Numbered from the stretch's first letter, positions 50,916-60,270 are shown. The stretch: DNA of 64,000 nt from Ponticoccus litoralis (GCF_039769985.1 NZ_JBDNCH010000002.1:62001-126000), one strand, 5' to 3'. The notes: a model not told the origin generated them from the sequence alone. Numbers and translations: made by a program.

Positions 50916-51950
50916 TCAGACGTCCTCGAAGACGCCCGGAATACTGGCCGGCGCACGCGTCAGCCAGGACGGTGTCGGCAGCCCCTTCTCCCGCAGGAAC
51001 TCGGGGTTGAAAAGCTTCGACTGGTAGCGCGTGCCGTAGTCGCACAGGATGGTGACGATCCGGTGCCCCGGCCCCATCTCGCGGGCCATGCGGATCGCGC
51101 CCGCGACGTTGATCCCGGACGAACCGCCAAGGCACAGCCCTTCCTCCGCCAGCAGGTCGAAGACCACCGGCAGCGCCTCGTCGTCGGGGATGTTGTAGGC
51201 CATGTCCGGGGTGAAGCCTTCAAGGTTGGCGGTGATCCGCCCCTGCCCGATTCCCTCGGTGATCGAGCTGCCCTCGGCGGCATGCTCGCCGGTGGTGTAA
51301 TAGTTGAACAGCGTCGCCCCGTCGGGATCGGCAAGGCCGATCTTGACGCCCTTGGGTTGCAGCGCCCCGGCGACGCCCGCCAGCGTGCCGCCCGAGCCCA
51401 CCGCGCAGATGAACCCGTCGACCTTGCCGCCGGTCTGCTCCCAGATCTCGGGGCCGGTGGTTTCCACATGGGCCAGCCGGTTGGCGACATTGTCGAACTG
51501 GTTGGCCCAGATCGCGCCGTGCGGCGCCGTCTTCGCCATCTCTTCGGCCAGGCGGCCCGAGTAGCGCACGTAGTTGTTGGGGTTGCGATAGGGCGCGGCG
51601 GGCACCTGCACCAGCTCGGCCCCGGCCAGGCGGATCATGTCCTTCTTTTCCTGGCTCTGGGTCTCGGGGATGACGATGACCGTCTTGAATCCCATCGAGG
51701 CGCCCACAAGCGCCAGACCGATGCCGGTATTGCCCGCGGTGCCCTCGACGATGGTGCCGCCGGGCTCCAGCAGGCCCTTCTCGACCGCGTCGCGGATGAT
51801 GTACAGCGCCGCGCGGTCCTTGACCGACTGGCCCGGGTTCATGAACTCGGCCTTGCCGTAAATCTCGCAGCCGGTCATTTCCGAGGCCTTGCGCAGCCGG
51901 ATCAGCGGCGTCTGTCCTATGGCATCGGCGAGATCATGGGCGATACGCAT
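50916..51950 (-). CDS. cysK: Cysteine synthase A
   Basis: PLP-dependent O-acetylserine sulfhydrylase. The 344 residues include the PLP lysine in NPGQSVKDRAALYII, TAGNTGIGLALVGASMGF and the phosphate loop GSGGTLAGVAG. In R. sphaeroides, cysK lies beside trgAB and contributes to tellurite resistance; here it follows trgB after a 305-bp gap with a family-specific repeat and is followed by the channel gene at 3 bases. I use the ATG at 51950 (MRIAHDLADAIGQTPLIRLR) over the upstream in-frame MQNPAQKRTRA. Frame intact. Confidence 0.96.
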   Translation of the reverse strand: MRIAHDLADAIGQTPLIRLRKASEMTGCEIYGKAEFMNPGQSVKDRAALYIIRDAVEKGLLEPGGTIVEGTAGNTGIGLALVGASMGFKTVIVIPETQSQEKKDMIRLAGAELVQVPAAPYRNPNNYVRYSGRLAEEMAKTAPHGAIWANQFDNVANRLAHVETTGPEIWEQTGGKVDGFICAVGSGGTLAGVAGALQPKGVKIGLADPDGATLFNYYTTGEHAAEGSSITEGIGQGRITANLEGFTPDMAYNIPDDEALPVVFDLLAEEGLCLGGSSGINVAGAIRMAREMGPGHRIVTILCDYGTRYQSKLFNPEFLREKGLPTPSWLTRAPASIPGVFEDV

Positions 51951-52255
51951 GGCGCGGGTCCTTTTCTGGGCAGGGTTTTGCATGGTGTAGGGCGCCCGCC
52001 CGGGCGACGCAAGTCGGCGCCGCCCCGCCCGACCGGCCCGCGCCACCCCCGAACTGCCACCCGGGCAGCCACCCAAAGCCCCCCGGACCGCCCGGCACAA
52101 CACCCCTGCTTCTCTGGTCCTCCAATACCTCGGGGGGGGGCGCGCAGCGCGCGGGGGCAGAGCCCCCCAGCCTACCGGTCAAGCCACGCGCCGATCCCGG
52201 GACGCGCAAGGCCCACCGGGATCGCCGGGAAGCCCGTCCTTTCCACCAGCCCCGG
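51951..52255. other. Gap between trgB and cysK
   Basis: About 305 bases with no gene. It contains the second copy of the intergenic repeat at 52109-52169. Any cysK promoter should lie at its right-hand end, but I cannot pick it with confidence. Confidence 0.5.
52109..52169 (+). repeat. Rhodobacteraceae intergenic repeat, copy 2
   Basis: Core CTTCTCTGGTCCTCCAATAC followed by CTCGG and a run of nine G, then the hairpins CGCGCAGCGCGCG and GGGGGCAGAGCCCCCC. Same layout as the copy at 13061. Confidence 0.7.
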
Positions 52256-53380
52256 TCAGGAGCCGCGCCGCAGCTCCTCGCGCTCGACCGCCAGCCAGGT
52301 CAGCAGCATCACCAGCGGCAGGGCGTTGATCTCGCCCGAACGGACCAGCGCCATCGCGCGGTCGAAGGTCAGGACATGGGTGCGGATATCCTCGTTCTCT
52401 TCCGCAAGCCCCCCGGTCCCGGTGCGCTCGGCGCCAAGCTCGGCCAGCGCGAGGAAACCGTGGTAGTATTCGGTCGAATACCCCGGCGAGGCATAGCCCT
52501 TCGGGGCCGGGATCAGGCGCCGCACATCGATCTGCGCCTCTTCGCGGGTTTCCCGCAGGGCCGCCTCTTCGGGCGTCTCCCCGGCATCGATCACCCCGGC
52601 CACCGGCTCCAGCACCCGGTGGCGAGGGATCGCCGCGATGGATCGGACCGTAGCGCAGCTGCTCGACGATGAGCACGCTGTCGGTCACCGGATCGTAGGG
52701 CAGCACCAGCGCGACGTCCCAGTGCGATGAAGCACTCGCGCTCCAGCGGCCCGGTACGTCCGCCGTCGAAGCGGTCGTAGCTCAGCCGGAACGGCTGAAG
52801 CCGGAAGAAGCCCTCGTAGGCGCCGGGCATGGGCTGCCAGTCGACCTCTGCCAGGCTGCGCGGGCTGCGCAGGGTCTGCGGGATCGGGTCGGGGCCAAAG
52901 CGCTGCTGGCCCCATGCGCGGGCGGCAAAGAAGGGGCGCATGTGACCGGCGGCCTCTGCCGAGTAACGCCCGCGCCGGGCCATGACCTCGCGCGCCGCCT
53001 GTACCGCGACTCGCGCCGACCCCTGTCACCCATCCCGCCAGCGACCAGGGCGCCGCATCGGGCGCCCCTGCGGCGTCGGGGAAATAGACCTGCGCCGCCG
53101 CCGTCCCCCGTGGGCCGCCGACCGCCACCTGCCGGGTCTCGTAGCCATGGCCGCCTTCGTAATAGTCCAGCCGCGCGATATCCTCCGCCGCAAGCCCCGA
53201 GACCAGCAGCCCCGGCGCCTCGGCCCCCGGAACCGCCGTGATCGTCGGGTAGGTTTCGCCCGGCACGGCCTTCACCGCATGGCCCTTCAGCACCGCCTCG
53301 CGGGTCTCGGGGCGTCGGCCCAGCACCACCTCCAGCAGCGGCAGGTGCCGCAGCGTGCCGTAAAAGAAAAACGTGGTCAC
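52256..53380 (-). CDS. trgB: TrgB-like GGCT-Nudix protein (tellurite resistance), three frameshifts
   Basis: Two-domain protein. The N-terminal gamma-glutamylcyclotransferase-like part starts VTTFFFYGTLRHLPLLEVVL and has LDYYEGGHGYETRQV; the C-terminal part is a Nudix hydrolase. The Nudix box is GVIDAGETPEEAALRETREE, matching GX5EX7REUXEE, but the usual following Gly is Gln. Frame breaks lie at 53020-53023 (extra G in GGGG, coding strand), 52721-52726 and 52615-52622; removing one base at each gives about 374 residues. The GTG at 53380 has GGAGGTAAG before it. It lies 4 bases after trgA. The GGCT-Nudix layout and trgA/cysK neighbours identify it with TrgB of R. sphaeroides. Confidence 0.82.
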
Positions 53381-53384
53381 GCGC

Positions 53385-53825
53385 TTACCTCCAGCGTCCT
53401 GCCGCGATCTCGGCAAGGATGCCGCTGGCAATGCCGCCCAGCAGCAGGGCCAGGATGACCCGGGCGTCCAGCATGATCTCGCCGTATTCGAGCATGAGTT
53501 CGAAGATCGCGGCAATGGCTTCCACGATGCTGTCGTAGTGCCGCGCGAAGCTGCGCCGCACCATTTCGTAGGTGGCCTGCACGAAGAGCCCCCAGAACAC
53601 CAGCGCGGCGGTCCCGGTGAAGCCGTTTCCGATGGCCGCCGACATGCCGCGCCCGGCCCGGCGGCCCACCACCCGCCAGCCCATGACCAGCCCGATCAGC
53701 CCGTTCACATGGTTGAACAGGCCGAAATCGGTACTGGCGGGCAGAAGCGGGCGGATCAGGTCGGACGCAACGTATCCCAGCGCCGCAAGGCACAGGGCGG
53801 CGACAAGTTTCGCGGCAGTGGGCAT
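53385..53825 (-). CDS. trgA: TrgA family membrane protein
   Basis: A 146-residue inner-membrane protein with about four hydrophobic segments (AAKLVAALCLAALGYVASDL, NGLIGLVMGWRVVG, AALVFWGLFVQATYEMV, ARVILALLLGGIASGILAEI). It matches the TrgA family known from the R. sphaeroides trgAB-cysK tellurite locus, and the neighbours trgB (4 bases on) and cysK support this. The biochemical role is unknown. It is preceded by cfa, only 3 bases away, so cfa-trgA-trgB look like an operon. Frame intact. Confidence 0.85.
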   Translation of the reverse strand: MPTAAKLVAALCLAALGYVASDLIRPLLPASTDFGLFNHVNGLIGLVMGWRVVGRRAGRGMSAAIGNGFTGTAALVFWGLFVQATYEMVRRSFARHYDSIVEAIAAIFELMLEYGEIMLDARVILALLLGGIASGILAEIAAGRWR

Positions 53826-53828
53826 GAA

Positions 53829-55031
53829 TTAGCTGGGTCTCGCAATCGTGATCTGTGTCACGTCGCAGTTTCCGCTGCGAAAGGTCGCGGCGCAAGAGGC
53901 AAGGTAGAAGTTCCACATCCTGCGGAAGCGGTCGTCGAATCCCTGCAACGCCACGTGATCCCAGCGCGCGTTGAAGGCATCGAACCACAGGTCCAGCGTG
54001 CGGGCATAGCTTTGCCCGAATTCGCGGCTGCCCTCGACCCGAAGCCCCGCCCGTTCCACCGCCTGGCGCAACACCACCGGGCTGGGCAGCATGCCGCCGG
54101 GAAAGATGTACTTCTGGATGAAATCGACGCCGCGCCGGTAGACCTCCCAGCGCCGGTGCTGGACGGTGATGACCTGAAGACCGGCGCGCCCCCCGGGCTT
54201 CAGCCTCCCCGCACCGTGTCGAAATAGGCGGGCCAGTATTGTTCGCCCACAGCCTCGAACATCTCGATCGAGGCGATGCCGTCGTATTGGCCGCGCTCGT
54301 CCCGGTAGTCCTGCAGCTTCAGGTCGACCCGATCCGACAGGCCCGCGCGCGCCATGCGCTCGGTGGCAAAGCGGTGCTGTTCGGCGCTGATGGTCAGGCC
54401 GGTGACGCGCAGGCCCCGTTCCTGCGCGGCGTATTCGGCGAAGCCCCCCAGCCGCAGCCGATTTCCAGTACATGATCGCCGGGCCGCACATTCAGGCTGT
54501 CGACAAGCGCCGCGTATTTCGCCCGCTGCGCCTCGGCCAGATCCTCTTGGCCCTGTTCGAACAGGGCCGAGGAATAGGTCATCGTCTCGTCCAGCCAGAG
54601 CCCGTAGAAATCATTGCCCAGATCGTAATGGGCCGAGATGTTGCGCCGCGCCTGCCGCTTGGTGTTGCGCTGCAGCCAGAAGCGCAGCCGCTCGAAGGCG
54701 CGCACCACGGCGCCGCCGGGGTAGCCGTCGAACATCTCTTCGTTGGCGTGGACGAGGTCCAGAAAGGCCATCAGGTCGGGCGTCGACCACCAGCCATCCA
54801 GGTAGGCCTCGCAGAACCCAAGGTCGCCTTCGCGGATCAGCCGGGCAAAGACGTCGCCGTGATGCAGGGCAATCTCTGCCTCCGGGCCGGGCGCCCGACC
54901 CTCCGCCACATGGCGGCTGCCATCGGGCAAAACGAAGACCAGCCTGCCGCGTTCCATCCGGCGCGCCATGTCCAGAACACGCGCGAAATAGCGGGGGGCG
55001 GTACGTCGTCGGGGATATCCAGAGCGGTCAT
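53829..55031 (-). CDS. Cyclopropane-fatty-acyl-phospholipid synthase family protein, three frameshifts
   Basis: SAM-dependent methyltransferase that adds a methylene bridge to membrane lipid acyl chains. Recognisable blocks: ISAHYDLGNDFYGLWLDETM, TYSSALFEQGQEDLAEAQ, the SAM loop HVLEIGCGWGG, and the C-terminal FIQKYIFPGGMLPSP and FRRMWNFYLASCAATFRSGN. Breaks lie at G/C homopolymers: 54993-54998 (near the start MTALDIPDDVPP), 54444-54449 (inside GCGWGG) and 54207-54210 (TVRG-RLKPGG). Adding one base at each restores about 401 residues. It is first of the cfa-trgA-trgB run, suggesting membrane protection against tellurite as an inference. Confidence 0.88.
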
Positions 55032-55170
55032 GGCGGCCTGTCACTGTTTCGTTTCCCTGAAAATTAAGCTGACGCAAGGCACTGGCAAGCTTTTCTTCTT
55101 GGAATCTGCCCGAGGTGGTGTTTCCTGTAGGGGCTGCAATCCGCAATTTTCAGCAGTCAGGGGGATTTTC

Positions 55171-55596
55171 GTGAAACGCTCTTTGATGACCGCTCTGGTG
55201 CTTGTCACGGCCCTGTCGGGCTGCGGGCAGATGCGCTCTTTCGTCGGCGACTGGGGCGGCGGCAATGCACCGCCCAGCCAGCTGCCCGCGCCCGACGTAG
55301 CCGGGCCGCCGTATCGCTGGCGGAACCCGCGCCGGGCGATCCGGTCATTCCGCCCAAGCCGGTGGGATGGCGCGACCTCGCTGCGCCGGGACATTCCCTA
55401 CGTCAACATGACCGCGCGCAATCTGCCGATCTACAAGGAGGCGGACCGCAGCGCCAAGGCGGGCTCGCTGTCACCCGGCATGGGCGGCTATGTCGAGACC
55501 TGTTCCGATGCCGCGCCGGTCTGCAAGATCCGCTACGGCGCCAATGGCGCATCGGGCTGGGTGCGCATGGACCAGATGGGCGGCGTCACGAACTGA
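55171..55596 (+). CDS. SH3-domain lipoprotein, two compensating frameshifts
   Basis: Begins at GTG 55171 (VKRSLMTALVLVTALSGCGQ), a lipoprotein signal with lipobox LSGC, preceded by AGGGGGA. The C-terminal ~65 residues form a bacterial SH3-like fold: NMTARNLPIYKEADRSAKAG and CKIRYGANGASGWVRMDQMG. Between about 55315 and 55390 the frame as given reads an Arg-rich sequence, whereas the next frame reads SLAEPAPGDPVIPPKPVGWR, which is far more natural; one missing base at ~55317 and one extra G at ~55391 would explain it. Probably a cell-envelope protein. Confidence 0.7.
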   Translation: MKRSLMTALVLVTALSGCGQMRSFVGDWGGGNAPPSQLPAPDVAGPPYRWRNPRRAIRSFRPSRWDGATSLRRDIPYVNMTARNLPIYKEADRSAKAGSLSPGMGGYVETCSDAAPVCKIRYGANGASGWVRMDQMGGVTN

Positions 55597-55703
55597 TCCG
55601 CGCCGTAGCTGCCGCGCAATGACAGCGGGGCGACCATGGCGGGCCGAAGCCCGGCCTGTTGCCCGGTCGTGCAGCCGGGGACGCGGCCACGGCCCGGCGC
55701 GCG

Positions 55704-57125
55704 TCAGAAATCGCGCCCCTGATAGGCCGCCAGCGCCTTTTCCCGCCCTTCCTTCACGCCGACGATGGGCTCCGGGTAGTCGTCCCGCGCCGAGATCGGC
55801 CAGCTTTCGGGGATCGCATCGAAGTAGGACAGCGCCGTTTCCGTGGCTGTCCGGCGCCCCTCGGCGATCCAGCGGTCGCGGTAGCGGCCCTCAGAGTCGA
55901 ATTTTTCGGCCTGCGTTTCCGGATTGAAGACGCGGAAGTAGGGCGCCGCGTCCGGGCCGGAGCCCGCCGACCATTGCCACCCCAGCGCGTTCGAGGCCGG
56001 ATCCCAGTCGATCAGGCAGTCCTCGAACCACTCAAGACCGATCTTCCAGTGACACATCAGGTGCTTGGTCAGGTAGCTTGCCACGATCATCCGGGCACGG
56101 TTGTGCATCCGGCCCGTTACGTACATCTCGCGCATGGCGGCATCCACGAAGGGCACCCCGGTGCGCCCCTGCTTCCACGCCCGGACCTCGCGCAGCCGCG
56201 CGTCCTCGTTCCACGGAAAGGCGTCCCAGTCCTCGCGCCAGTTGCCGGTCAGCAGGCGCGGCGAATGCCACATCAGGTGATAGGCGAACTCGCGCCAGAC
56301 CAGCTCTTTCAGGAAGGTCTCGGCCCCCGCCTTGCCCTCTTCCATGGCGCGGCGCCCGGCGTGCCAGCACTGCGCGGGCGTGATCTCTCCAAGGCTGAGG
56401 TTCTCTGACAGGCAAGAGGTGCCGTCCTCGGCCACCGCGTCGCGCGCCCGCCCGTAGTCCGCCACCTTCGAGGCCATGAACGCCCCCAGACGGCTCTGCG
56501 CGGCACGCTCGCCAAGCCGTACGTAGGGCCGCACGACCCGGGCACCGCGCCGCATCCCGGCACCAAGGCGCCAGTCGTCCAGCTTTTCGCTGTCGGGCCA
56601 TGACGCCGGGGCCTTCAGGGTGGCGGGCACGGGCAGAGGGTCGTTGACCGCAAGGCCCCGCACCGCCTTCCAGAACGGCGTATAGACCTTGTAGTAGCCG
56701 CCGGTCCTGGTCTCGACGGTCCATGGCTGAAACATCAGGTGGCCGGTGTGGCTTTGCGCGGTGATCCCCTGCGCTTCCAGGGCGGCCTTCACCGCCTTGT
56801 CGCGAGCCACGCTGTCGGGATCGTAGGCGCGGGTCCAGTGAACCGCCTCGGCGCCGGTTTCCCGCACCAGCGCCTGCAGGCAATCGACCGGATCGCCGGA
56901 CCGCAGGACCAGCCGCAGCCCCTTGCCGTCCAGCGCCTCCGCGAAATGTCCAAGACCCAGCCCCAGCCGCCATTGCGGCGCCGTGCCCAGCCCCTCGGCC
57001 AGGCTGTCACGGATGAAGACCGGGATCACCGGGCGCCCGCCCTCTGCGGCGGCGCGCAGGGCGGCATTGTCGGACAGCCGCAGGTCGCGGCGCACCCAGT
57101 ACAGGGCAGGAGCGGGTTTGGACAT
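55704..57125 (-). CDS. phrB: Deoxyribodipyrimidine photolyase
   Basis: Light-driven repair of cyclobutane pyrimidine dimers. The 473-residue protein starts MSKPALYWVRRDLRLSDNAA, typical of the antenna-binding alpha/beta domain. The FAD-binding C-terminal domain has ELVWREFAYHLMWHSPRL, PFVDAAMREMYVTGRMHNRA and SNALGWQWSAGSGPDAAPYF. It may belong to class I CPD photolyases. No SOS box is visible before it. Frame intact. Confidence 0.95.
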   Translation of the reverse strand: MSKPAPALYWVRRDLRLSDNAALRAAAEGGRPVIPVFIRDSLAEGLGTAPQWRLGLGLGHFAEALDGKGLRLVLRSGDPVDCLQALVRETGAEAVHWTRAYDPDSVARDKAVKAALEAQGITAQSHTGHLMFQPWTVETRTGGYYKVYTPFWKAVRGLAVNDPLPVPATLKAPASWPDSEKLDDWRLGAGMRRGARVVRPYVRLGERAAQSRLGAFMASKVADYGRARDAVAEDGTSCLSENLSLGEITPAQCWHAGRRAMEEGKAGAETFLKELVWREFAYHLMWHSPRLLTGNWREDWDAFPWNEDARLREVRAWKQGRTGVPFVDAAMREMYVTGRMHNRARMIVASYLTKHLMCHWKIGLEWFEDCLIDWDPASNALGWQWSAGSGPDAAPYFRVFNPETQAEKFDSEGRYRDRWIAEGRRTATETALSYFDAIPESWPISARDDYPEPIVGVKEGREKALAAYQGRDF

Positions 57126-57231
57126 GCAGGCGTCTCCGGTCGGTCATGCCCCGGGCAAGCTAGGGCCTGTCGCGGAAAGGCAAGACGCCCCCATCTGTTC
57201 CCGCGCCCGCCGCCCGGGCCGCCTGCCCCGG

Positions 57232-57747
57232 TCAGCCGCCGGTAAAGACCTCGACTGTCGGCAAATCGGTGAGCGGAGCCTCCAGCAGGCGCATGGCGGC
57301 CGGGGAAATGCGGCTGCCCGCGCTGGCCGGCCCGTCGATGGGGATCAGGTCGACCTGCGCCGACTTGCCGCTGGCGGGGTTGAGCACCCGGCCCCTTGTC
57401 CGCTCGGTCACCAGCGGGGTCTTCAGCCAGAACCCGGCCTCTGCCACCTCGCCAAGGCTTGCCACGGTGGTCCCGAGGCTGCGCTCGCCCGCCGGTTCCA
57501 CCGGGGCGGCAGCGGCGGCGACACGCTCTTCCGGGGTGGTCGTGTCGAACTGTTCGACCGTGCGCGCCCCCGCGGGCGGCTTTACCGCCGCCGTCGCGGG
57601 CGCAGCCTGCCCGGCCTCCGCCGCAGGGGCCGCCTGCGCAGATGCCGCCTCGGGCGCTTTCCCGAACGGTCCCTGCCCCGTGAAAAGCCCTTTTTCGCCG
57701 CAGCCCGCCACCGCGAGGACCGCCACCATTGCAACCGCTGCTCTCAT
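57232..57747 (-). CDS. Conserved lipoprotein of unknown function
   Basis: A 171-residue protein with signal MRAAVAMVAVLAVAGCGEKG and lipobox VAGC, an Ala/Pro-rich linker, and a conserved-looking C-terminal part (GTTVASLGEVAEAGFWLKTP, RGRVLNPASGKSAQVDLIPI, ISPAAMRLLEAPLTDLPTVE). Similar Rhodobacteraceae proteins are often mislabelled D-galactarate dehydratase; nothing here supports that activity. Divergent from moaA by 104 bp. Frame intact. Confidence 0.75.
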   Translation of the reverse strand: MRAAVAMVAVLAVAGCGEKGLFTGQGPFGKAPEAASAQAAPAAEAGQAAPATAAVKPPAGARTVEQFDTTTPEERVAAAAAPVEPAGERSLGTTVASLGEVAEAGFWLKTPLVTERTRGRVLNPASGKSAQVDLIPIDGPASAGSRISPAAMRLLEAPLTDLPTVEVFTGG

Positions 57748-57851
57748 ATCTCGTACCCCTGAGTTTGCACCTCACCCTAAGGTCGGGCCTGACATATGAC
57801 AATTCCGCGCGCACTCTTGCTCGAAATTCCGCCCACAGCTACATCTTGGAC

Positions 57852-58859
57852 ATGACCGCACCGCTGATCGACCCCTTCGCCCGCCCGATTTCCTACCTTC
57901 GGGTCTCCGTCACGGACCGCTGCGACTTCCGCTGCGTCTACTGCATGTCGGAAAACATGACCTTTCTGCCCAAGAAGGAACTGCTGACGCTCGAAGAGCT
58001 GGACCGCATGTGTTCGACCTTCGTGCGGCTGGGGGTGGAAAAGCTGCGCATCACCGGCGGCGAGCCGCTGGTCCGCCGGGACATCATGCGGTTCTTCCAG
58101 TCGATGACCCGGCATCTGGACGCCGGCACGCTGAAGGAACTGACGCTGACCACCAACGGCTCGCAGCTGGAACGCTTTGCCGGGCCGCTCTGGGATGCCG
58201 GTGTGCGGCGCGTCAATATCTCGCTCGACACGCTGGACGAGGCGAAATTCGCCGAGATCACGCGCTGGGGCCGCCTGCCGCAGGTGCTGAAGGGCATCGA
58301 CGCGGCGCAGCACGCAGGGATGCGGGTCAAGCTGAACGCCGTGGCACTGAAGGGCTTCAACGAGGACGAGTTGCTGTCGATGACCGAATGGTGCGCGGAT
58401 CGCGGCATCGACCTGACCTGGATCGAGGTCATGCCGATGGGCGACATCGGCAACGAGGACCGGCTGGACCAGTACTGGAAGCTGACCGACCTGCGCGCGC
58501 GGCTCGCCAAGCACTACACGCTGACCGACCTGCCCGAAAGCACCGGCGGCCCGGCCCGCTACGTTCGGCTGGAAGAGACAGGGCAGAAGGTGGGTTTCAT
58601 CACTCCGCTCACGCATAATTTCTGCGAAAGCTGCAACCGCGTGCGCCTGACCTGCACGGGCGAGCTGTTCATGTGCCTCGGGCAAGAGGACAACGCCGAC
58701 CTGCGCGCGGCGCTGCGCAACCACCCGGGCGACGACACCCCGCTGGAAGCCGCCATCCGCGACGCGATTTCCCACAAGCCCAAAGGGCACGACTTCGACT
58801 ACTCGCGCCAGAGCGTGGACGGCCGCGTGTCGCGCCACATGAGCCACACCGGAGGTTGA
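57852..58859 (+). CDS. moaA: GTP 3',8-cyclase MoaA
   Basis: Radical SAM enzyme for the first step of molybdenum cofactor synthesis from GTP. The N-terminal cluster Cys24, Cys28 and Cys31 lies in VTDRCDFRCVYCMSE; the C-terminal GTP-binding cluster motif is NFCESCNRVRLTCTGELFMC. Length 335 residues. Its product is used by MoaC, encoded 39 kb away in this window with moeA. I use the ATG at 57852 (MTAPLIDPFARPISYLRVSV). An inverted intergenic repeat follows. Frame intact. Confidence 0.97.
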   Translation: MTAPLIDPFARPISYLRVSVTDRCDFRCVYCMSENMTFLPKKELLTLEELDRMCSTFVRLGVEKLRITGGEPLVRRDIMRFFQSMTRHLDAGTLKELTLTTNGSQLERFAGPLWDAGVRRVNISLDTLDEAKFAEITRWGRLPQVLKGIDAAQHAGMRVKLNAVALKGFNEDELLSMTEWCADRGIDLTWIEVMPMGDIGNEDRLDQYWKLTDLRARLAKHYTLTDLPESTGGPARYVRLEETGQKVGFITPLTHNFCESCNRVRLTCTGELFMCLGQEDNADLRAALRNHPGDDTPLEAAIRDAISHKPKGHDFDYSRQSVDGRVSRHMSHTGG

Positions 58860-58923
58860 GACGGGGCTGGGGGCGCTGCCCCCGGCCTGCGGCCTCCCCC
58901 GGGATATTTCCGGACAGAAGAAA
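58859..58923 (-). repeat. Rhodobacteraceae intergenic repeat, copy 3 (inverted)
   Basis: On the minus strand TTCTTCTGTCCGGAAATATC followed by CCGGGGGAGGC, then paired GC-rich arms CCGGGGGCAGCGCCCCCAG. It starts at the moaA stop codon and could serve as its 3' hairpin. Confidence 0.7.
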
Positions 58924-59169
58924 ACGCGATCGTCCACCATTTCTTAACCAAGAACGGGCAACCTGCGGATGCGGTACAGGCGGGGACGCCGATGGCCGTG
59001 ACAGGAGAAGCCCAGGCTGATCCCGAAGCCCGCCTCGGCCTGGCCGTGCGGGCTTCGTCCGCTCATCTCCCTGCGCTCCACGCCCGAATGTCTGCGCAGC
59101 CCCTGTCTTCTTCTGTCCTGAAATATCCCCGCCGGAGGCTCCGCCGGCATCCGCACGCGGGGCGGTCGA
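58860..59169. other. Convergent gap between moaA and anmK
   Basis: About 310 bases. It holds two copies of the family-specific intergenic repeat in opposite orientation (58859-58923 and 59107-59150), separated by about 180 bases with no credible gene. TTTCTTAACCAAG near 58945 is a low-GC patch. Confidence 0.6.
59107..59150 (+). repeat. Rhodobacteraceae intergenic repeat, copy 4
   Basis: TTCTTCTGTCCTGAAATATC followed by CCCGCCGGAGG, with hairpin GCCGGAG-g-CTCCGGC-like arms at 59131-59148. It lies 20 bases from the anmK stop on the other strand. Confidence 0.65.
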
Positions 59170-60270
59170 TCAGGGACGGCTGATCTGCCCACCGCCGACC
59201 CGGGCGGCGACGCCGGTCGTGCCCGGGCAGGAGGTCGGCAGGCCATGCGCCACGCGCACAGCGAGATAGGCGAAGGCCTGCGCTTCCAGCATGTCTCCGT
59301 CGAGGCCCACGGCCTCCACCGGCAGGACCGGGCAGTCGAGGCCCACCGCCAGCATCTCCATCATCACCAGGTTGTGGCGCCCGCCGCCGGTCACCAGCAG
59401 GCGGTCGGGGGCAACGGGGCAATGCTCCATCCCCTGCATCACCGCCGCCGCCGCCATGGCGGTCATGGTCGCCGCCGCATCGGCGTCCGAAAGCTCTCGC
59501 ACAAGGTCCAGCATGAGGGAAAAGTCGTCCCGGTCCAGCGACTTGGGCGGCATCCGGCGGAAGTACTGCTCGTCCAGGAACAGCTCCAGCGCGCCGTCTT
59601 CCACACGGCCCTGCCGGGCCAGCGCGCCGTCGCGGTCGCAGTCCAGCCCCAGCCGCAGGGCTACGAGGTCGTTGATCGGCGCATTCGCCGGCCCGGTGTC
59701 GAAGGCCAGCAGCGCGCCTTCGGCCTCTGGCGTCGCGTGGCGCGGGTCCACCCATGTCAGGTTGCCCACGCCGCCGAGGTTGAGGAAGGCCAGCGGCGCC
59801 TCGGCCCCGATCCACTTGGCGCAGGCGAAGTGGAAGAAAGGCGCCAGCGGCGCGCCCTCGCCCCCCAGCGCCACGTCGGCAGAGCGGAAATCCCAGACCA
59901 CCGGGCGCCCCAGAGCCTCGGCCAGCACCGCGCCGTCGCCCAGTTGGTGGGTGCCGCGGCCCTGGGGCTCATGCGCCAGCGTCTGGCCGTGAAAGCCCAG
60001 CATCTCGGCCTCGGGAAAGCCGGCCATCAGGTCGGCATGAGCCTCGTGCACGACCCGCGCCGCCGCCTCCAGCCCCGCGCCCGGCCAGCGGCCCAGCACA
60101 GCGCGCAGGGTGGCCCGTTCCGCATCGCTGTAGGGCCGGTATCCGCTTGCGCCGAATTCGAGGATGCGCAGCCCGTCGGTCACGATCTCGGCGGCGTCGA
60201 CGCCGTCCAGAGAGGTCCCCGACATCGCTCCCAACGCCCGGACCGGGCCTGCCGCGATCTTGCCCTTCAC
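59170..60270 (-). CDS. anmK: Anhydro-N-acetylmuramic acid kinase
   Basis: Phosphorylates and opens 1,6-anhydro-MurNAc in cell-wall recycling. The 366 residues have the ASKHA kinase motifs ALGAMSGTSLDGVDAAEI, MLGFHGQTLAHEPQGRGTHQ, LGGVGNLTWV and AFDTGPANAPINDLV. The start MKGKIAAGPVRALGAMSGTS is 53 bp from the divergent tyrS start, an arrangement I recall as common in Rhodobacteraceae. Frame intact. Confidence 0.95.
   Translation of the reverse strand: MKGKIAAGPVRALGAMSGTSLDGVDAAEIVTDGLRILEFGASGYRPYSDAERATLRAVLGRWPGAGLEAAARVVHEAHADLMAGFPEAEMLGFHGQTLAHEPQGRGTHQLGDGAVLAEALGRPVVWDFRSADVALGGEGAPLAPFFHFACAKWIGAEAPLAFLNLGGVGNLTWVDPRHATPEAEGALLAFDTGPANAPINDLVALRLGLDCDRDGALARQGRVEDGALELFLDEQYFRRMPPKSLDRDDFSLMLDLVRELSDADAAATMTAMAAAAVMQGMEHCPVAPDRLLVTGGGRHNLVMMEMLAVGLDCPVLPVEAVGLDGDMLEAQAFAYLAVRVAHGLPTSCPGTTGVAARVGGGQISRP

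Noticed and set aside
47835..52466. A 1543-codon open frame on the plus strand
   Set aside because: It lies antisense to mscS, alaX and cysK, which have clear families. Long shadow frames are common in GC-rich DNA; its composition (His/Arg/Gln-rich) is typical of a shadow.
57232..57747. D-galactarate dehydratase
   Set aside because: Related lipoproteins sometimes carry this label, but the protein is a 171-residue lipoprotein with no dehydratase motif.
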